DNA of 64,000 bases from Pseudomonas oryzihabitans (lineage in GTDB: Bacteria > Pseudomonadota > Gammaproteobacteria > Pseudomonadales > Pseudomonadaceae), in the NCBI RefSeq assembly GCF_006384975.1, contig NZ_CP021645.1, forward strand, positions 834,001 to 898,000. Direction: 5' to 3'. Positions 1-9,740 of this stretch are shown one piece after another (position 1 is the stretch's first letter; each line of letters starts with the position of its first letter). The notes beneath the pieces are model-generated. The model saw only the letters and a list, made by a program, of their open reading frames with translations. It did not search any database and was not told the origin of the DNA. The translations under genes and the position numbers were made by a program.

Positions 1-2703
1 GCGCAACGCTTCGTGCCCAATCCCTTCCGCGCCGGCGAGCGGCTCTACCGCACCGGTGACCGGGTACGGCTCAATGCCGAGGGGCTGCTGGAATACCTCG
101 GCCGCGCCGACCAGCAGATCAAGCTGCGCGGTTTCCGCATCGAGACCGGCGAGATCGAAGCGGCGCTCAAGGCGTGCCCGGGCGTGCGCGAGGCCTTGGT
201 GATGGTTCGCGAGACCCCGGCCGGTGCCCGCCTGGTGGGCTATGTCGGTGGCACCCAATTGCAGGAAGCGATGCTGCTGGAGCGACTTCGCCAACGCCTG
301 CCGGGCCATCTGGTGCCGCAGCACCTGGTGCTGCTGAAGCGCTTACCGCAGTTGCCCAACGGCAAGCTGGATCGCCGGGCGTTGCCGCTGCCGGAACTCG
401 CCAGCCAGACCCTCGACGAACAGCCCCAGGGCCCACGCGAGGAACTGCTGGCCGGACTCTGGCGCGAATTGCTGGGTGTCGAACGGATCGGGCGGGCGTC
501 CGGCTTCTTCGAGCTGGGCGGGGATTCCATCCAGTCCCTGGCGCTGATCAGTCGCCTGCAGCGCGCGGGCTGGCAACTGGGGCCCAAGGCCGTCTTCCGC
601 AGTCCAAGACTCGCCGACCTGGCGCTCTGTCTCGAACCTCTCGCCACGCAACCGGTCTGGGAGCCGGCCCAGGGCGAGCAGCGCCTGACGCCGATCCAGG
701 CGCATTTCTTCGCCCAGCAGCTGCCCAACCCGGCGCACTGGAACCAGGCGTTGCTGCTGGAGGTGCGCGAGCCCCTCGACCCGGTGCGGCTGGAAGCCAC
801 GGTGGCCTGGCTGCTGCAACGGCACGACGTGCTGCGCCTGGCCTTCTGGCCGACCGCGCAGGGCTGGCAGGCCGGCTACCGCGACGATGTGGGTGTCGAA
901 CAACTGCTGCAGCAGGTCGAGGTGGCCGATGCGGCGGCGCTGGAAGCCCTCTGCGCACGGACCCAGCGGAGCTTCGATCTGGCGCGTGGTGGCTTGCTGC
1001 GGCTGGTCCTGGCGCGCTATCCAGGCGGCGATCAGCGGCTGTTCATCTGCGCCCACCACCTGATCATGGATGGCGTTTCCTGGCGACTGCTGCTGGACGA
1101 CCTGGGGCGGATCTATTCGGCCCTGGGGCGCGACGAACCCCTGACCGACGAGCCCCGCCCGCCGGCCTACCAGGCCTGGGCCGAGCGCCTGGCCGGCTGG
1201 GCGGCGCAGTCCGCCGCCCAGGCCCGCTTGGAATTCTGGCAAGCCCTGGCGCCGCGGCCGGACTGGCCGGTGGACCGGCCCACGGGCGGTGCCACCCAGG
1301 GCCAGGTGTGCACGGCCGAGCTGCAACTCGATCCGGCGCGCACCCGCTGGTTGCTGCGCGAGGCCCCGGCCGCCCTGGGTGCGCGGCTCGACGAGGTGCT
1401 GCTCGCCGCGCTGGCCCAGGCGGTGCGCGACTGGAGCGGCCAGGACGGACACGTCATCGCCCTGGAAGGTCACGGCCGCGAGGCCCTGTTCGCTGATCTC
1501 GATCCGGGCCGCACCCTGGGTTGGTTCACCAGTCTCTATCCGCTGCGGTTGAGCTGTGGCGAGAGCCCACGGGCCACCCTGCAGGGCCTGCGCGCCCAGC
1601 TTGCCGCGGGTGGCCAGCGCGGTCTGGACTATGGCGCGCTGCGCTACCTGGCCAAGGCCGCGGCCCTGGTCGACCAGCCGGAACCGCCGCTGGCCTTCAA
1701 CTACCTCGGCCAGCTCGACGGCGCCCTGGGCGACGGCCGTTTCGTCCCGGCGCGGGAAGCCTTTGGCGAACTGGTCGATCCGGCCACCCCGTTGCTGCAG
1801 GAGTTGGAGATCAACGCCCAGGTCTACGACGGCCGGCTGGGGCTGAGATGCCGCTACAGCGGTGAACGCTATGCGGCGGCCACGGTGGAGCGGCTACTGG
1901 CGGCCTTCGACCAGGCACTGGCTGCACTCACTGCCAGTGCCGAGGAATCGACGCCCATCGCCACCACCCAAGGCGCCGATCCACGAATCCAGCTGACGCC
2001 GAGCGCGACAGGTCGGCCACCGCTGTTCTGCCCCCATCCGGTCAGCGGGACCGTGGTGGGCTATTACCCGCTGGCAAGTCAGCTGGCTGGCCAATGGGAT
2101 GTCTGGGGCCTGCAGAATCGCCAGATCCTCGACCCAAGCTGGCGCGATACCAGCCTGGCGCAACTGGCGCGCGACTATGTCCGGGTGCTGCTGGAGACCC
2201 AACCACGCGGACCCTATCGGCTGCTGGGCTGGTCCCTGGGCGGCGCCCTGGTGCTGGAAATGGCCAGTCTGCTCGAACGCCTGGGTAAGCCGGTGGCCTT
2301 CGTCGGGCTGGTCGATGGCTATGTTCCCGGCGCGGGCCTGGTCCGGCGGCCAGCACCAGCGGCAGGCGATGCCGAGCTCGAGGAGAGCGGTGCCTGGGCC
2401 CAGTTGCTGGCCGTCGAGGCCCATTTGCATGGCCTGGCCCACCAACACCCGCAGCTGCAGCCCCTGCGCGCTCCGGTCCACGCCTGGTGGGCCAGCCGCT
2501 CGCCGGAAAACAACCATAACGGCCAAGCCCTGCTGGAACAGGGACTGGGACGCCCCCTGGCGCAGTCCCGTTGGATTGATGCCGACCACCTGGGCATCGT
2601 CCGCGATCCGCGCCTGCTGGCCGACGTCGCCGAATGCCTGAATTCATCTCTTGCCCACAGCGCCCGTACCCCGGGTTTCGAGGAATACGCTCATGTCCGC
2701 TAG
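1..2703 (+). CDS. Non-ribosomal peptide synthetase, C-terminal module (A-PCP-E-TE), 5' truncated by window edge
   Basis: This is the terminal part of a siderophore-type NRPS; the frame is open from base 1, so the gene continues to the left. In order it shows the end of an adenylation domain (YRTGDRV near residue 17, [10 protein letters not shown] near 125), a carrier domain with LGGDS (Ser176, the phosphopantetheine site), an epimerisation domain (about 220-650, with [16 protein letters not shown] and FNYLG, motifs of E rather than C domains), and a type I thioesterase (about 670-890) with GWSLGG, nucleophile Ser745. The assembly line should therefore end with a D-configured residue and be released by the TE. 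The stop overlaps the next start by 11 bp, so it is translationally coupled to the diaminobutyrate aminotransferase. The amino acid specificity is unreadable because the A-domain core is missing. Family call is firm; product is inference. Confidence 0.95.
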   Translation, partial: AQRFVPNPFRAGERLYRTGDRVRLNAEGLLEYLGRADQQIKLRGFRIETGEIEAALKACPGVREALVMVRETPAGARLVGYVGGTQLQEAMLLERLRQRLPGHLVPQHLVLLKRLPQLPNGKLDRRALPLPELASQTLDEQPQGPREELLAGLWRELLGVERIGRASGFFELGGDSIQSLALISRLQRAGWQLGPKAVFRSPRLADLALCLEPLATQPVWEPAQGEQRLTPIQAHFFAQQLPNPAHWNQALLLEVREPLDPVRLEATVAWLLQRHDVLRLAFWPTAQGWQAGYRDDVGVEQLLQQVEVADAAALEALCARTQRSFDLARGGLLRLVLARYPGGDQRLFICAHHLIMDGVSWRLLLDDLGRIYSALGRDEPLTDEPRPPAYQAWAERLAGWAAQSAAQARLEFWQALAPRPDWPVDRPTGGATQGQVCTAELQLDPARTRWLLREAPAALGARLDEVLLAALAQAVRDWSGQDGHVIALEGHGREALFADLDPGRTLGWFTSLYPLRLSCGESPRATLQGLRAQLAAGGQRGLDYGALRYLAKAAALVDQPEPPLAFNYLGQLDGALGDGRFVPAREAFGELVDPATPLLQELEINAQVYDGRLGLRCRYSGERYAAATVERLLAAFDQALAALTASAEESTPIATTQGADPRIQLTPSATGRPPLFCPHPVSGTVVGYYPLASQLAGQWDVWGLQNRQILDPSWRDTSLAQLARDYVRVLLETQPRGPYRLLGWSLGGALVLEMASLLERLGKPVAFVGLVDGYVPGAGLVRRPAPAAGDAELEESGAWAQLLAVEAHLHGLAHQHPQLQPLRAPVHAWWASRSPENNHNGQALLEQGLGRPLAQSRWIDADHLGIVRDPRLLADVAECLNSSLAHSARTPGFEEYAHVR

Positions 2704-4078
2704 TCATTCGTTGCCGCGCGTCCCCGCCGATGCCGACTACCGCTTCACCAGCACCCCACGCCTGGAGCGCCAGGCTGCCCTGGAATCCAACGCCCGTAGC
2801 TATCCACGGCGGTTGCCGCTGGAGTTGCGCCGGGCCCAGGGCATCCATGTACAGGACAGCGAGGGCCGCTGGTTCATCGACTGCCTGGCCGGCGCCGGTA
2901 CCCTGGCCCTCGGCCACAATCACCCGGTGGTTCTCGACGCCATGCGCGGCCTGCTGGACGGCGAGCGCCCCCTGCACACCCTCGACCTGATGACCGAAAC
3001 CAAGGACGATTTCATCCGCGAGCTCTATGCCCTGTTGCCGGAAGGTTTCGCCCGCAACGCCCGCATCCAGTTCTGCGGTCCGGCCGGTACCGATGCGGTA
3101 GAGGCCGCCATCAAGCTGGTCCGTACCGCCACCGGCCGCCGCCAGTTGCTGGCCTGTCACGGTGCCTATCACGGCATGACCCAGGGCGCCCTGGGACTGA
3201 TGGGCAGTCATGGACCCAAGCGCCACCTGGACGGCATGAACGGTGGTGTGCAATTCCTGCCCTTTCCCCACGCCTATCGCTGCCCCTTCGGCCTGGGCGG
3301 CGAACTGGGCGAGCGGGCGGCGCTGAACTACCTGGAGACCATGCTCAACGATCCGGAGAGCGGGGTGCTGCCGCCGGCGGCGCTGATCGTCGAGCCGATC
3401 CAGGGGGAGGGCGGGGTGAATCCGGCGTCCATCACCTGGCTGCGCGAGGTTCGGCGGATCACCCGGGAGGCCGGCGTCCCGCTGGTGCTCGACGAGATCC
3501 AGTCCGGCATCGCCCGCAGCGGTCGGCGCTTCGCCTTCGAACACGCGGACATCGAGCCCGATGTGCTGGTCCTGTCCAAGGCCATCGGCGGCAGCCAGCC
3601 GCTGGCGGTGGTGGTCTACCACGAGTCGCTGGATCGTTGGTCGCCCGGTGCCCATGCCGGCACCTTCCGTGGCAACCAGCTGGCCATGGCCGCCGGCACC
3701 GCCACCTTGCGCCTGGTGCGCGAGCAGCGTCTGGAAGTGCACGCGGCCGCCATGGGCGAACGCCTCGCCGGCCACCTGCGAGCCTTGCAGCGCGACTATC
3801 CGCAATTGGGCGACGTGCGTGGTCGAGGCTTGATGCTGGGCGTGGAAGTGGTGCGTCCCGATGGCCCGACCGATCGCCAGGGACACCCCCTGGCCGACGG
3901 CGTCTTGGCCGCGCGCCTGCAGCAGGAATGCCTACGCCGGGGCCTGATCATCGAAGTCGGCGGTCGCCACGGCGCCGTACTGCGCTTCCTGCCACCACTC
4001 ATCGTGCAAGCCGAGCAGATCGACCAGATCGCCGACTGCCTGGCGACCGCCCTGCGCTCGGTCATGGCGGCTGGCTAG
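2693..4078 (+). CDS. Diaminobutyrate--2-oxoglutarate aminotransferase (PvdH/EctB-like)
   Basis: A class III PLP aminotransferase of 461 aa that by family converts aspartate semialdehyde plus glutamate into L-2,4-diaminobutyrate (Dab), a common siderophore building block. Visible features are the N-terminal [35 protein letters not shown], the cofactor Asp in LVLDEIQSG and the PLP lysine in [10 protein letters not shown] chose the ATG at 2693, preceded by GAGGAA, because it starts [10 protein letters not shown]. An upstream in-frame TTG at 2651 would add 14 unlikely residues lying inside the NRPS. It overlaps the NRPS by 11 bp, which ties Dab supply to the assembly line, as PvdH does for pyoverdine. 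An ectoine role (EctB) is unlikely because no ectA or ectC is nearby. Confidence 0.92.
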   Translation: MSASHSLPRVPADADYRFTSTPRLERQAALESNARSYPRRLPLELRRAQGIHVQDSEGRWFIDCLAGAGTLALGHNHPVVLDAMRGLLDGERPLHTLDLMTETKDDFIRELYALLPEGFARNARIQFCGPAGTDAVEAAIKLVRTATGRRQLLACHGAYHGMTQGALGLMGSHGPKRHLDGMNGGVQFLPFPHAYRCPFGLGGELGERAALNYLETMLNDPESGVLPPAALIVEPIQGEGGVNPASITWLREVRRITREAGVPLVLDEIQSGIARSGRRFAFEHADIEPDVLVLSKAIGGSQPLAVVVYHESLDRWSPGAHAGTFRGNQLAMAAGTATLRLVREQRLEVHAAAMGERLAGHLRALQRDYPQLGDVRGRGLMLGVEVVRPDGPTDRQGHPLADGVLAARLQQECLRRGLIIEVGGRHGAVLRFLPPLIVQAEQIDQIADCLATALRSVMAAG

Positions 4079-4126
4079 CCATACCTGCGGGCCAGGGAAG
4101 GCAGCAGCCCGTTTTATTTTCTAAAT

Positions 4127-4145
4127 AGTAACGATTCTGATTTGA
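4127..4145. promoter_or_regulatory. Putative Fur box upstream of the TonB receptor
   Basis: Read on the minus strand this 19-mer matches 11 of 19 positions of the classical Fur consensus and contains AGAATCGTT. The same 9-base core occurs in the candidate site before the ATPase gene at 13371. It sits in the AT-rich 160-bp gap before the receptor, just upstream of a -10-like TAATAA at 4161-4166. Iron-repressed transcription is inferred from position and similarity. Confidence 0.45.
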
Positions 4146-4238
4146 TATCTTATTGCCATGTAATAAAGTAGGGCCGGTTTAGGGGGAGGCGCGCCTAGCG
4201 CGCGGTTTTAAGGATCATTTCAAGGACAGTTGCTAGCC

Positions 4239-6401
4239 ATGCACAAAGTCGTAGCTCACGGATTCCATATCACTCTGCTGGCGGCGGCCGTCGCCTGGCA
4301 TACCCAGGCGGTGGCCCAGGCGAAGGAAGCACCCGCCGCCATCGCGCCGACGACCATCACCGCCGAGGCCGAACCCTCGCCGGTCGGCCCGGATGTGGGC
4401 TACAAGGCCAACAACAGCGCGGCCGCCAGCAAGACCAATACCCCGCTTGCGGAAACGCCGCGCTCGGTGTCGGTCGTCACCCAACAGCGCATCGAGGACC
4501 AGCAGGCGCAGACCCTGACCGATATCCTGGGGTATACGCCGGGCATCTTCGCGCCGCCGTTCGCGGTGGGCGATGGTCTGGCCGGCGACTACTTCTTCAT
4601 TCGCGGCTTCAATGCCACCGACTACGGCTACGGCCTCTATCGCGACGGCTTGAGAGTGCAGGGCAACCGCTACGACACCAGCACCGAGCCCTACGGCTTG
4701 GAGCGGGTCGAGGTGTTCCGCGGGCCCAGCTCCATCCTCTACGGCGAGAACGCCCCCGGCGGCCTGGTCAACCTGGTCAGCAAGAGACCCACCGCCGATG
4801 CGCGCGGCGAGGTCCAGGCCAGCTATGGCAGCAACAACCGGCGCCAGCTGGGCGTGGACGTTTCCGGGCCGCTCACCGACGACGGCAGCGTGCTCGGGAG
4901 GGTCGTCATGCTGGGACGCAAGTCCGATACCCAGGTGGACCATGTCCCCGACGACCGCTTCTATATCGCGCCTTCGGTTACCTTCAACCTGAACGACAGC
5001 ACCGCCCTGACCCTGCTCTCCAGCTACCAGCGCGACCGCACCGCCATCGAACTGGGTTATCCGGCGGCGGGCACCCTGCTGCACAACCCCAATGGCAAGT
5101 TCAGCCGGCACGCCATGCTCGGCGACCCGGACTGGGACAAGTTCGAGCGCGAGACCTGGAGCCTCGGCTACGAATTCTCCCACCAGTTCAACGACGTCTG
5201 GACCTTCCGCCAGAATTCCCGCTACATGCAGTCGCGCATCGACCGCCACGAGATCTGGCCGAACACCCTGAACCAGGGCGGCTTCGGCACCACCCTGTCG
5301 GCCTCGGCCTACGATCGCCAGAACAAGGCCATGGTCTACTCCCTGGATAACCAGCTCGAAGGCAAGTTCGATACCGGCGATTTCCATCACACCCTGCTGT
5401 TCGGCGCGGGCTATGACCGGACTTCCTTCAACCAGGATTGGGCTGCCGGGGCGATCAGCAGCATCAATGTGTTCGATCCCGTCTACCGCGTTGAACCGAC
5501 CACTCCCTTCTCGGTGACCAACAGCCTGCTCACGCAACATCTGTACGGCACCTACAGCCAGCTGCAGACCAAGTACGACAACTGGATCTTGCTGCTGGGT
5601 GGCCGCATGGACTGGGCCCAGAGCGAGTACCGCAACAAGCGTACCCAGCTCAATCCCGCCCAGGACGATGACGACTGGAACCACAAGTTCACCTGGCAGA
5701 CCGGGCTGATGTACCAGTTCGACAATGGCCTGTCGCCCTACGTCAGCTATGCCCGCGGCTTCGTGCCGGTGCAGCAGCCGCCGGTGAACGGCCCGGCTTT
5801 CAGCCCCATCACCAGCGAGCAGTACGAAGTCGGGGTGAAGTACGAACCCAAGGGCTGGAACACCAGCGTCACCGCCTCGGCGTTCGACCTGCGCAAGGAC
5901 AACGACGTCATCACCGAGAACAACCTGCCGCGCCAGGTCGGGGAGAGTCGCTCCAAGGGCTTCGAGCTGGAGGTCAACAGCAACCTCACCGACAACCTGA
6001 ACTGGGTAACGGCCTACACCTACACCGATGCGCGCATCACCAAGGATGCCCCTGGTTCGCGCTTCGAGGATCGACAGATGACCGGGGTGCCGCGCAACTT
6101 CGCCTCCAGCTGGCTGACCTACCGCTTCAAGGACGGTGAGCTACGCGGCCTGCGTCTCTCCGGCGGGGTGCGCTACATCGACAGCGTGTACTCCTACACC
6201 ACCACCTACGGCAAGCTGTCCACCGGCGACGTCACCCTGGTGGATGCCGGTATCGGCTATGACTTCGACCGGCACTGGTCGCTGGACGTCAATGCCAAGA
6301 ACCTGTTCGACAAGGAGTACGTCTCGGGTTGTAACGATGCCGGTCGTTGCTACTGGGGCGACGAACGCAGCGTCATAGGCACGGTTGCCTATCGCTGGTA
6401 A
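4239..6401 (+). CDS. TonB-dependent ferric-siderophore receptor (FhuA-like)
   Basis: An outer-membrane 22-strand barrel receptor of 720 aa that imports the ferric siderophore using TonB energy. It has a Sec signal peptide ending near AVAQA (about residue 28), then directly a plug domain (LAETPRSVSVVTQQRIEDQQ, FIRGFNATDYG, YGLERVEVFRGPSSILYG, GGLVNLVSKRP) and a barrel ending in aromatic YRW. The C-terminal NLFDKEYV followed by a Cys-containing loop and SVIGTVAYRW resembles ferrichrome/hydroxamate receptors. There is no N-terminal signalling (STN) extension and no FecIR pair beside it, so surface signalling is not expected. The ATG at 4239 has AAGGACA upstream; the in-frame TTG at 4230 is less likely. 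It is probably the cognate receptor of the siderophore made by the flanking NRPS. Confidence 0.93.
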   Translation: MHKVVAHGFHITLLAAAVAWHTQAVAQAKEAPAAIAPTTITAEAEPSPVGPDVGYKANNSAAASKTNTPLAETPRSVSVVTQQRIEDQQAQTLTDILGYTPGIFAPPFAVGDGLAGDYFFIRGFNATDYGYGLYRDGLRVQGNRYDTSTEPYGLERVEVFRGPSSILYGENAPGGLVNLVSKRPTADARGEVQASYGSNNRRQLGVDVSGPLTDDGSVLGRVVMLGRKSDTQVDHVPDDRFYIAPSVTFNLNDSTALTLLSSYQRDRTAIELGYPAAGTLLHNPNGKFSRHAMLGDPDWDKFERETWSLGYEFSHQFNDVWTFRQNSRYMQSRIDRHEIWPNTLNQGGFGTTLSASAYDRQNKAMVYSLDNQLEGKFDTGDFHHTLLFGAGYDRTSFNQDWAAGAISSINVFDPVYRVEPTTPFSVTNSLLTQHLYGTYSQLQTKYDNWILLLGGRMDWAQSEYRNKRTQLNPAQDDDDWNHKFTWQTGLMYQFDNGLSPYVSYARGFVPVQQPPVNGPAFSPITSEQYEVGVKYEPKGWNTSVTASAFDLRKDNDVITENNLPRQVGESRSKGFELEVNSNLTDNLNWVTAYTYTDARITKDAPGSRFEDRQMTGVPRNFASSWLTYRFKDGELRGLRLSGGVRYIDSVYSYTTTYGKLSTGDVTLVDAGIGYDFDRHWSLDVNAKNLFDKEYVSGCNDAGRCYWGDERSVIGTVAYRW

Positions 6402-6409
6402 GGTCGAAT

Positions 6410-6473
6410 CCCACGCCGTCGTCGGCGTGGGTCCCGCTCTCCCGTCACGGGCGAAGCCAACTGGCTTCGCCCG
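6410..6473. other. Tandem perfect hairpins between receptor and permease genes
   Basis: Two perfect inverted repeats fill the 93-bp gap. One is a 9-bp stem (6410-6418 with 6423-6431, loop TCGT). The second is a 12-bp stem (6448-6459 with 6462-6473, 2-nt loop). Neither is followed by a T-run, so they look less like classical terminators than like a partial terminator, RNA-stability or processing element. Such an element could lower expression of the permease relative to the abundant receptor. Confidence 0.5.
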
Positions 6474-6494
6474 CGTTGCTTAAGCGAAGTCTCC

Positions 6495-8519
6495 ATGTCG
6501 CAGTCTCCCAGGGGCGCCGTTTCGCGGTCGCCCGCTTGGTCTCTTTCCATCGGTCTGGGCGGCCTCTTGCTGCTCGGCCTGTTCCTCTGGCAGGCGTTGT
6601 TCGCCTCTGGCTGGCCGAATGCGCAAGCCTGGATCGCCCCTTGGTCCGCCACTCCTTCCTGGCCGGGGTTGGCACTCTGGTGGCTGCAACTACCGCGCGC
6701 CGTGGCCGGCCTGGTGGTAGGGGCGAGCCTGGGGATCGCCGGGGCGCTGATGCAGGTGGTCACCCGCAATCCGCTGGCCTCTCCCGACCTGCTCGGCATC
6801 ACCGCCGGGGCCCAACTCGGCCTCATCCTGAGCCTGCTAATGCCAGCCTTTCTCGGCCTGCCGCTGGTGTTTCTCGGCGGCTTGCTGGCCGCGCTGTTCA
6901 CCTTCGCCATGGCCGGCGGTTGGCACACCACGCCGCTGCGCCTGACCCTGGCCGGGGTGGCCATCGCCCAGGCCGCGGCTGCGGCCATCACCCTGTTTCT
7001 CAGTCTCAACGACCGGGCCGCCATGGTCCTCTCGTTGTGGAATACCGGCTCGTTGCGGCAGCTGGGCTGGGATCACCTGGAGATCGCCGCGCCGCTGCTG
7101 CCCCTGGCCTTGCTGCTGGTCTGGCTGCTGCGGCGGCCGTTGGACCTGTCGCGGCTGGGTGACGGCCAGATGCGCGGCCTGGGTCTGCCGCCGGCCGGGG
7201 TCAAGGTCATCAGCCTGCTGCTGGCCAGCGCCTTGACCGCCCTCGCTATCCAGTTGGCCGGCCCGTTAGGCTTCATTGGCTTGATCGCTCCCAACCTGTT
7301 ACGTCTCGGCTTGGGCGTAAGCAAACCCTCCCAACTGGTCGCGCTCTCCGGCCTCTGGGGCGCCGTGCTGACCCTGGCCGCGGATATGCTGGTACGCCTG
7401 CTGTCCGGTTGGATCAGCCTGCCCCTGGGGGTGCTCTCGGCACTTCTGGGTTCGCTTTGCCTGCTGCTGTTGTTGCCGCGTCTCGGCGGCGGAACCCGTG
7501 CCGCCATCGGGTTGCTGAATAGCGAGGCACCTACGCGGCGGGGCGCTGCCTTGCCCCTCGCTGGCGGCCTGTTGGTGCTGTTGCTGGGCCTGGTGCTGGC
7601 CGGCCTCTGCGGCGGGGTCGGCCCGGGCGCCTGGGCCTTCCTACAGGCGCTGCTCCATGGCGCGCCCGAGGCCCGGGTGCTCCTGGATCTGCGCTTGCCA
7701 CGGCTACTGGTGGATGCCGGGGCCGGCGCCCTGTTGGCCACCAGCGGGCTGCTGCTGCAGGCGGTGACGCGCAATCCCTTGGCCGGACCGGAAATCCTCG
7801 GGGTCAGCCAGAGCGCCGGCCTGGCGGTGCTGGCCGCGATCATCCTGGTGCCGGATCTGGCCGCCGAATGGCGCTTTTCCCTGGCCTGGCTTGGCGCTGG
7901 CCTCGCCCTGGCCTGGGTGATAGGTGCCAACCTGAGGTGCGGGCTGGAGCCCCTGCGCTTGGTGCTGACCGGCTTTGCCATCAGCGGCCTGGTGCTGGCG
8001 CTGTCCAGCGTGCTGATCGCCCAGTATGCGAGCAACGTGGCCCAGGCGCTGACCTGGCTGGTGGGCAGCAGCTACGGTCGCACCTGGGACGACGTCGGTG
8101 CGCTGCTACCCTGGCTGGTGCTGGGATTGGGGGCTGCCGCCCTGACCGCACGTTGGTTGGATCTCTTGGGGTTGGACGAAGGCGTGGCCACTGGCCTGGG
8201 CCTGTCCGTGGCCAGTCGCCGGCTGCTGCTGGTGGCCTTGGCCAGTGTGCTGATCGCGGCCGCCGTGGCCGTGGTGGGGCCGGTGGCCTTCGTCGGGCTG
8301 CTGGTGCCCCATGGCGTGCGCCTGCTCGGCTTGCACCGGGCGCGCCAGCGGCTGCTGGTGGCGCCGCTGCTGGGGGCCTGCCTGCTGGTGCTGGCCGATC
8401 TGGTGGCGCGCTGGAGTCTCGCACCGCTGGACATTCCCCTGGGCATCACCACCGCGGCCCTCGGCGCACCGGCCTTTCTATTGCTGCTGGCGCGCAGCTA
8501 TCGGCGGGCACGCCGATGA
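6495..8519 (+). CDS. Iron-siderophore ABC transporter permease, fused double-domain (FhuB-type)
   Basis: An inner-membrane permease of 674 aa in which two FecCD domains are fused in one chain, the architecture of FhuB. Each half carries the family signature: the first half has RAVAGLVVGASLGIAGALMQ followed by TRNPLASPDLLG, and the second has RLPRLLVDAGAGALLATSG followed by TRNPLAGPEILG. The ATPase-contact loops are GPLGFIGLIAPNLLR and GPVAFVGLLVPHGVRLL. About 18-20 hydrophobic segments are expected. The stop overlaps the next ATG (ATGA), so it is coupled to the binding protein. The fused form and the FhuF gene downstream favour a hydroxamate-type siderophore substrate, which is inference. Confidence 0.93.
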   Translation: MSQSPRGAVSRSPAWSLSIGLGGLLLLGLFLWQALFASGWPNAQAWIAPWSATPSWPGLALWWLQLPRAVAGLVVGASLGIAGALMQVVTRNPLASPDLLGITAGAQLGLILSLLMPAFLGLPLVFLGGLLAALFTFAMAGGWHTTPLRLTLAGVAIAQAAAAAITLFLSLNDRAAMVLSLWNTGSLRQLGWDHLEIAAPLLPLALLLVWLLRRPLDLSRLGDGQMRGLGLPPAGVKVISLLLASALTALAIQLAGPLGFIGLIAPNLLRLGLGVSKPSQLVALSGLWGAVLTLAADMLVRLLSGWISLPLGVLSALLGSLCLLLLLPRLGGGTRAAIGLLNSEAPTRRGAALPLAGGLLVLLLGLVLAGLCGGVGPGAWAFLQALLHGAPEARVLLDLRLPRLLVDAGAGALLATSGLLLQAVTRNPLAGPEILGVSQSAGLAVLAAIILVPDLAAEWRFSLAWLGAGLALAWVIGANLRCGLEPLRLVLTGFAISGLVLALSSVLIAQYASNVAQALTWLVGSSYGRTWDDVGALLPWLVLGLGAAALTARWLDLLGLDEGVATGLGLSVASRRLLLVALASVLIAAAVAVVGPVAFVGLLVPHGVRLLGLHRARQRLLVAPLLGACLLVLADLVARWSLAPLDIPLGITTAALGAPAFLLLLARSYRRARR

Positions 8520-9442
8520 GTATTCGTTCCTTACTCGTCCTGCTATTGGCCCTGTGGTTCGCCACGGGCGCGGCGCGCGCGGCCGACGACCTGATCGCCC
8601 GCCAATCGGCGCAGCTACCCGAGCGGCCGCTGCGTATCGTCACCCTCGACGACGTGGCCACCGAACTGGTGACCTCCCTGGGCCTGGCGCCGGTAGGGGT
8701 GGCCAACCTGGCAGGCTATCGACGCTACGTCGGTCTCGGCGCTGACCTGCTGAAGGACAGCCAGCCCCTCGGCAGTGGCCAGCAGCCCGACCTCGAAACC
8801 ATCGCCCGGCTGCGGCCGGATTTGATCCTCGGCTCCGGCTATCTCCACCTGGGGTTGTTCCGCCGGCTGGAGAGCCTGGCGCCGACGCTGCTCTACCGCT
8901 ACGGCCTGGAAACCGCGGACGATGACGCCGTGGCGCGCGCCAGTGCGCTGCTCAGCGATCTCGGTAGGCGGCTCGGACGGACCGGGGAGGCGGCAGCGGT
9001 GAATCTCCAGGCGGACCGCGCCCTGGCCGACGCCGAGGTCGCCGCCCAGCAGGCGGGCGTCGTCGGGCGGCCCTTGGCCGTACTCTTCCCGTTGCCGCAG
9101 CAGGGGGTGTTCATCGCCCTCAACCGGCGCGTGCTGATCAATGCCCTGGTCCGCCGCCTGGGTGGTCGTGATCCCTGGCCGCTGGCCTCCGACCGGGTGC
9201 TGCATCGCTACCATGACGTCCAGGAGATCGCCGCAGTACCGGACCTCACGGCGCTGTTCGTCGGCGAGCAGACCGGGCATCCCTTCTTTCGCTCGGCGCT
9301 CTGGCAGGCCATGCCGCTGGCGCGCAGCGGTCGCTATGCCAGCCTGCTCAGTCCCTACTGGACCTTCGGCGGCCCGGCCAGCGTGGCGGTACTGGCGCAC
9401 CAGGTCGCCACCGCGCTGCGGGGCCTGCCGCCACCGCCATGA
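8516..9442 (+). CDS. Periplasmic iron-siderophore substrate-binding protein (FhuD-like)
   Basis: A 308-aa class III periplasmic binding protein that delivers the ferric siderophore to the preceding permease. A Sec signal peptide ends near ATGAARA (residue 22). The PERPLRIVTLDDVATELVTS start, the GVANLAGYRRYVG segment and ETIARLRPDLILGS are typical of FhuD/FecB. The ATG at 8516 overlaps the permease stop by 4 bp. There is no lipobox cysteine, so it is a soluble periplasmic protein. It ends 80 bp before MbtH. Confidence 0.9.
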   Translation: MSIRSLLVLLLALWFATGAARAADDLIARQSAQLPERPLRIVTLDDVATELVTSLGLAPVGVANLAGYRRYVGLGADLLKDSQPLGSGQQPDLETIARLRPDLILGSGYLHLGLFRRLESLAPTLLYRYGLETADDDAVARASALLSDLGRRLGRTGEAAAVNLQADRALADAEVAAQQAGVVGRPLAVLFPLPQQGVFIALNRRVLINALVRRLGGRDPWPLASDRVLHRYHDVQEIAAVPDLTALFVGEQTGHPFFRSALWQAMPLARSGRYASLLSPYWTFGGPASVAVLAHQVATALRGLPPPP

Positions 9443-9522
9443 AGGTTACTGAACAGCCGCGCGCCTCGTTCGTCCTCTAAGAGGAAAGCCGCACGAGGCG
9501 GTTGCCCTGCAGGAGGATTGCC

Positions 9523-9726
9523 ATGAGTTTCGACAGCGACACCACCCAGTTCCAGGTCGTCATCAACGCCGAAGAGCAGTATTCGATCTGGCCGGACTAC
9601 AAGGCCCTGCCGGCCGGCTGGACCGCCGTCGGCGTCAGCGGCGACAAAGCCACCTGCCTGGCCCATATCGAGCAGGTCTGGACCGACATGCGCCCGCTGA
9701 GCCTGCGCCAGGCCATGTCCAACTAG
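9523..9726 (+). CDS. MbtH-family NRPS accessory protein
   Basis: A 67-aa MbtH-like protein that binds and activates NRPS adenylation domains in the cytoplasm. It shows the family signature [10 protein letters not shown], then ALPAGW and, near the C-terminus, a WTDMRPLS segment. The ATG at 9523 follows a strong AGGAGG; the longer in-frame extension to 9502 lacks support. It lies between transport and tailoring genes of the siderophore cluster, which confirms that these genes form one biosynthetic locus. Confidence 0.96.
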   Translation: MSFDSDTTQFQVVINAEEQYSIWPDYKALPAGWTAVGVSGDKATCLAHIEQVWTDMRPLSLRQAMSN

Positions 9727-9740
9727 CCGGGAGGCCCGCC

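Noticed and set aside
2042..3886. Long open frame on the minus strand (614 aa)
   Set aside because: It is antisense to the NRPS end and the aminotransferase, has no family motif and results from the high GC third positions of the real genes.
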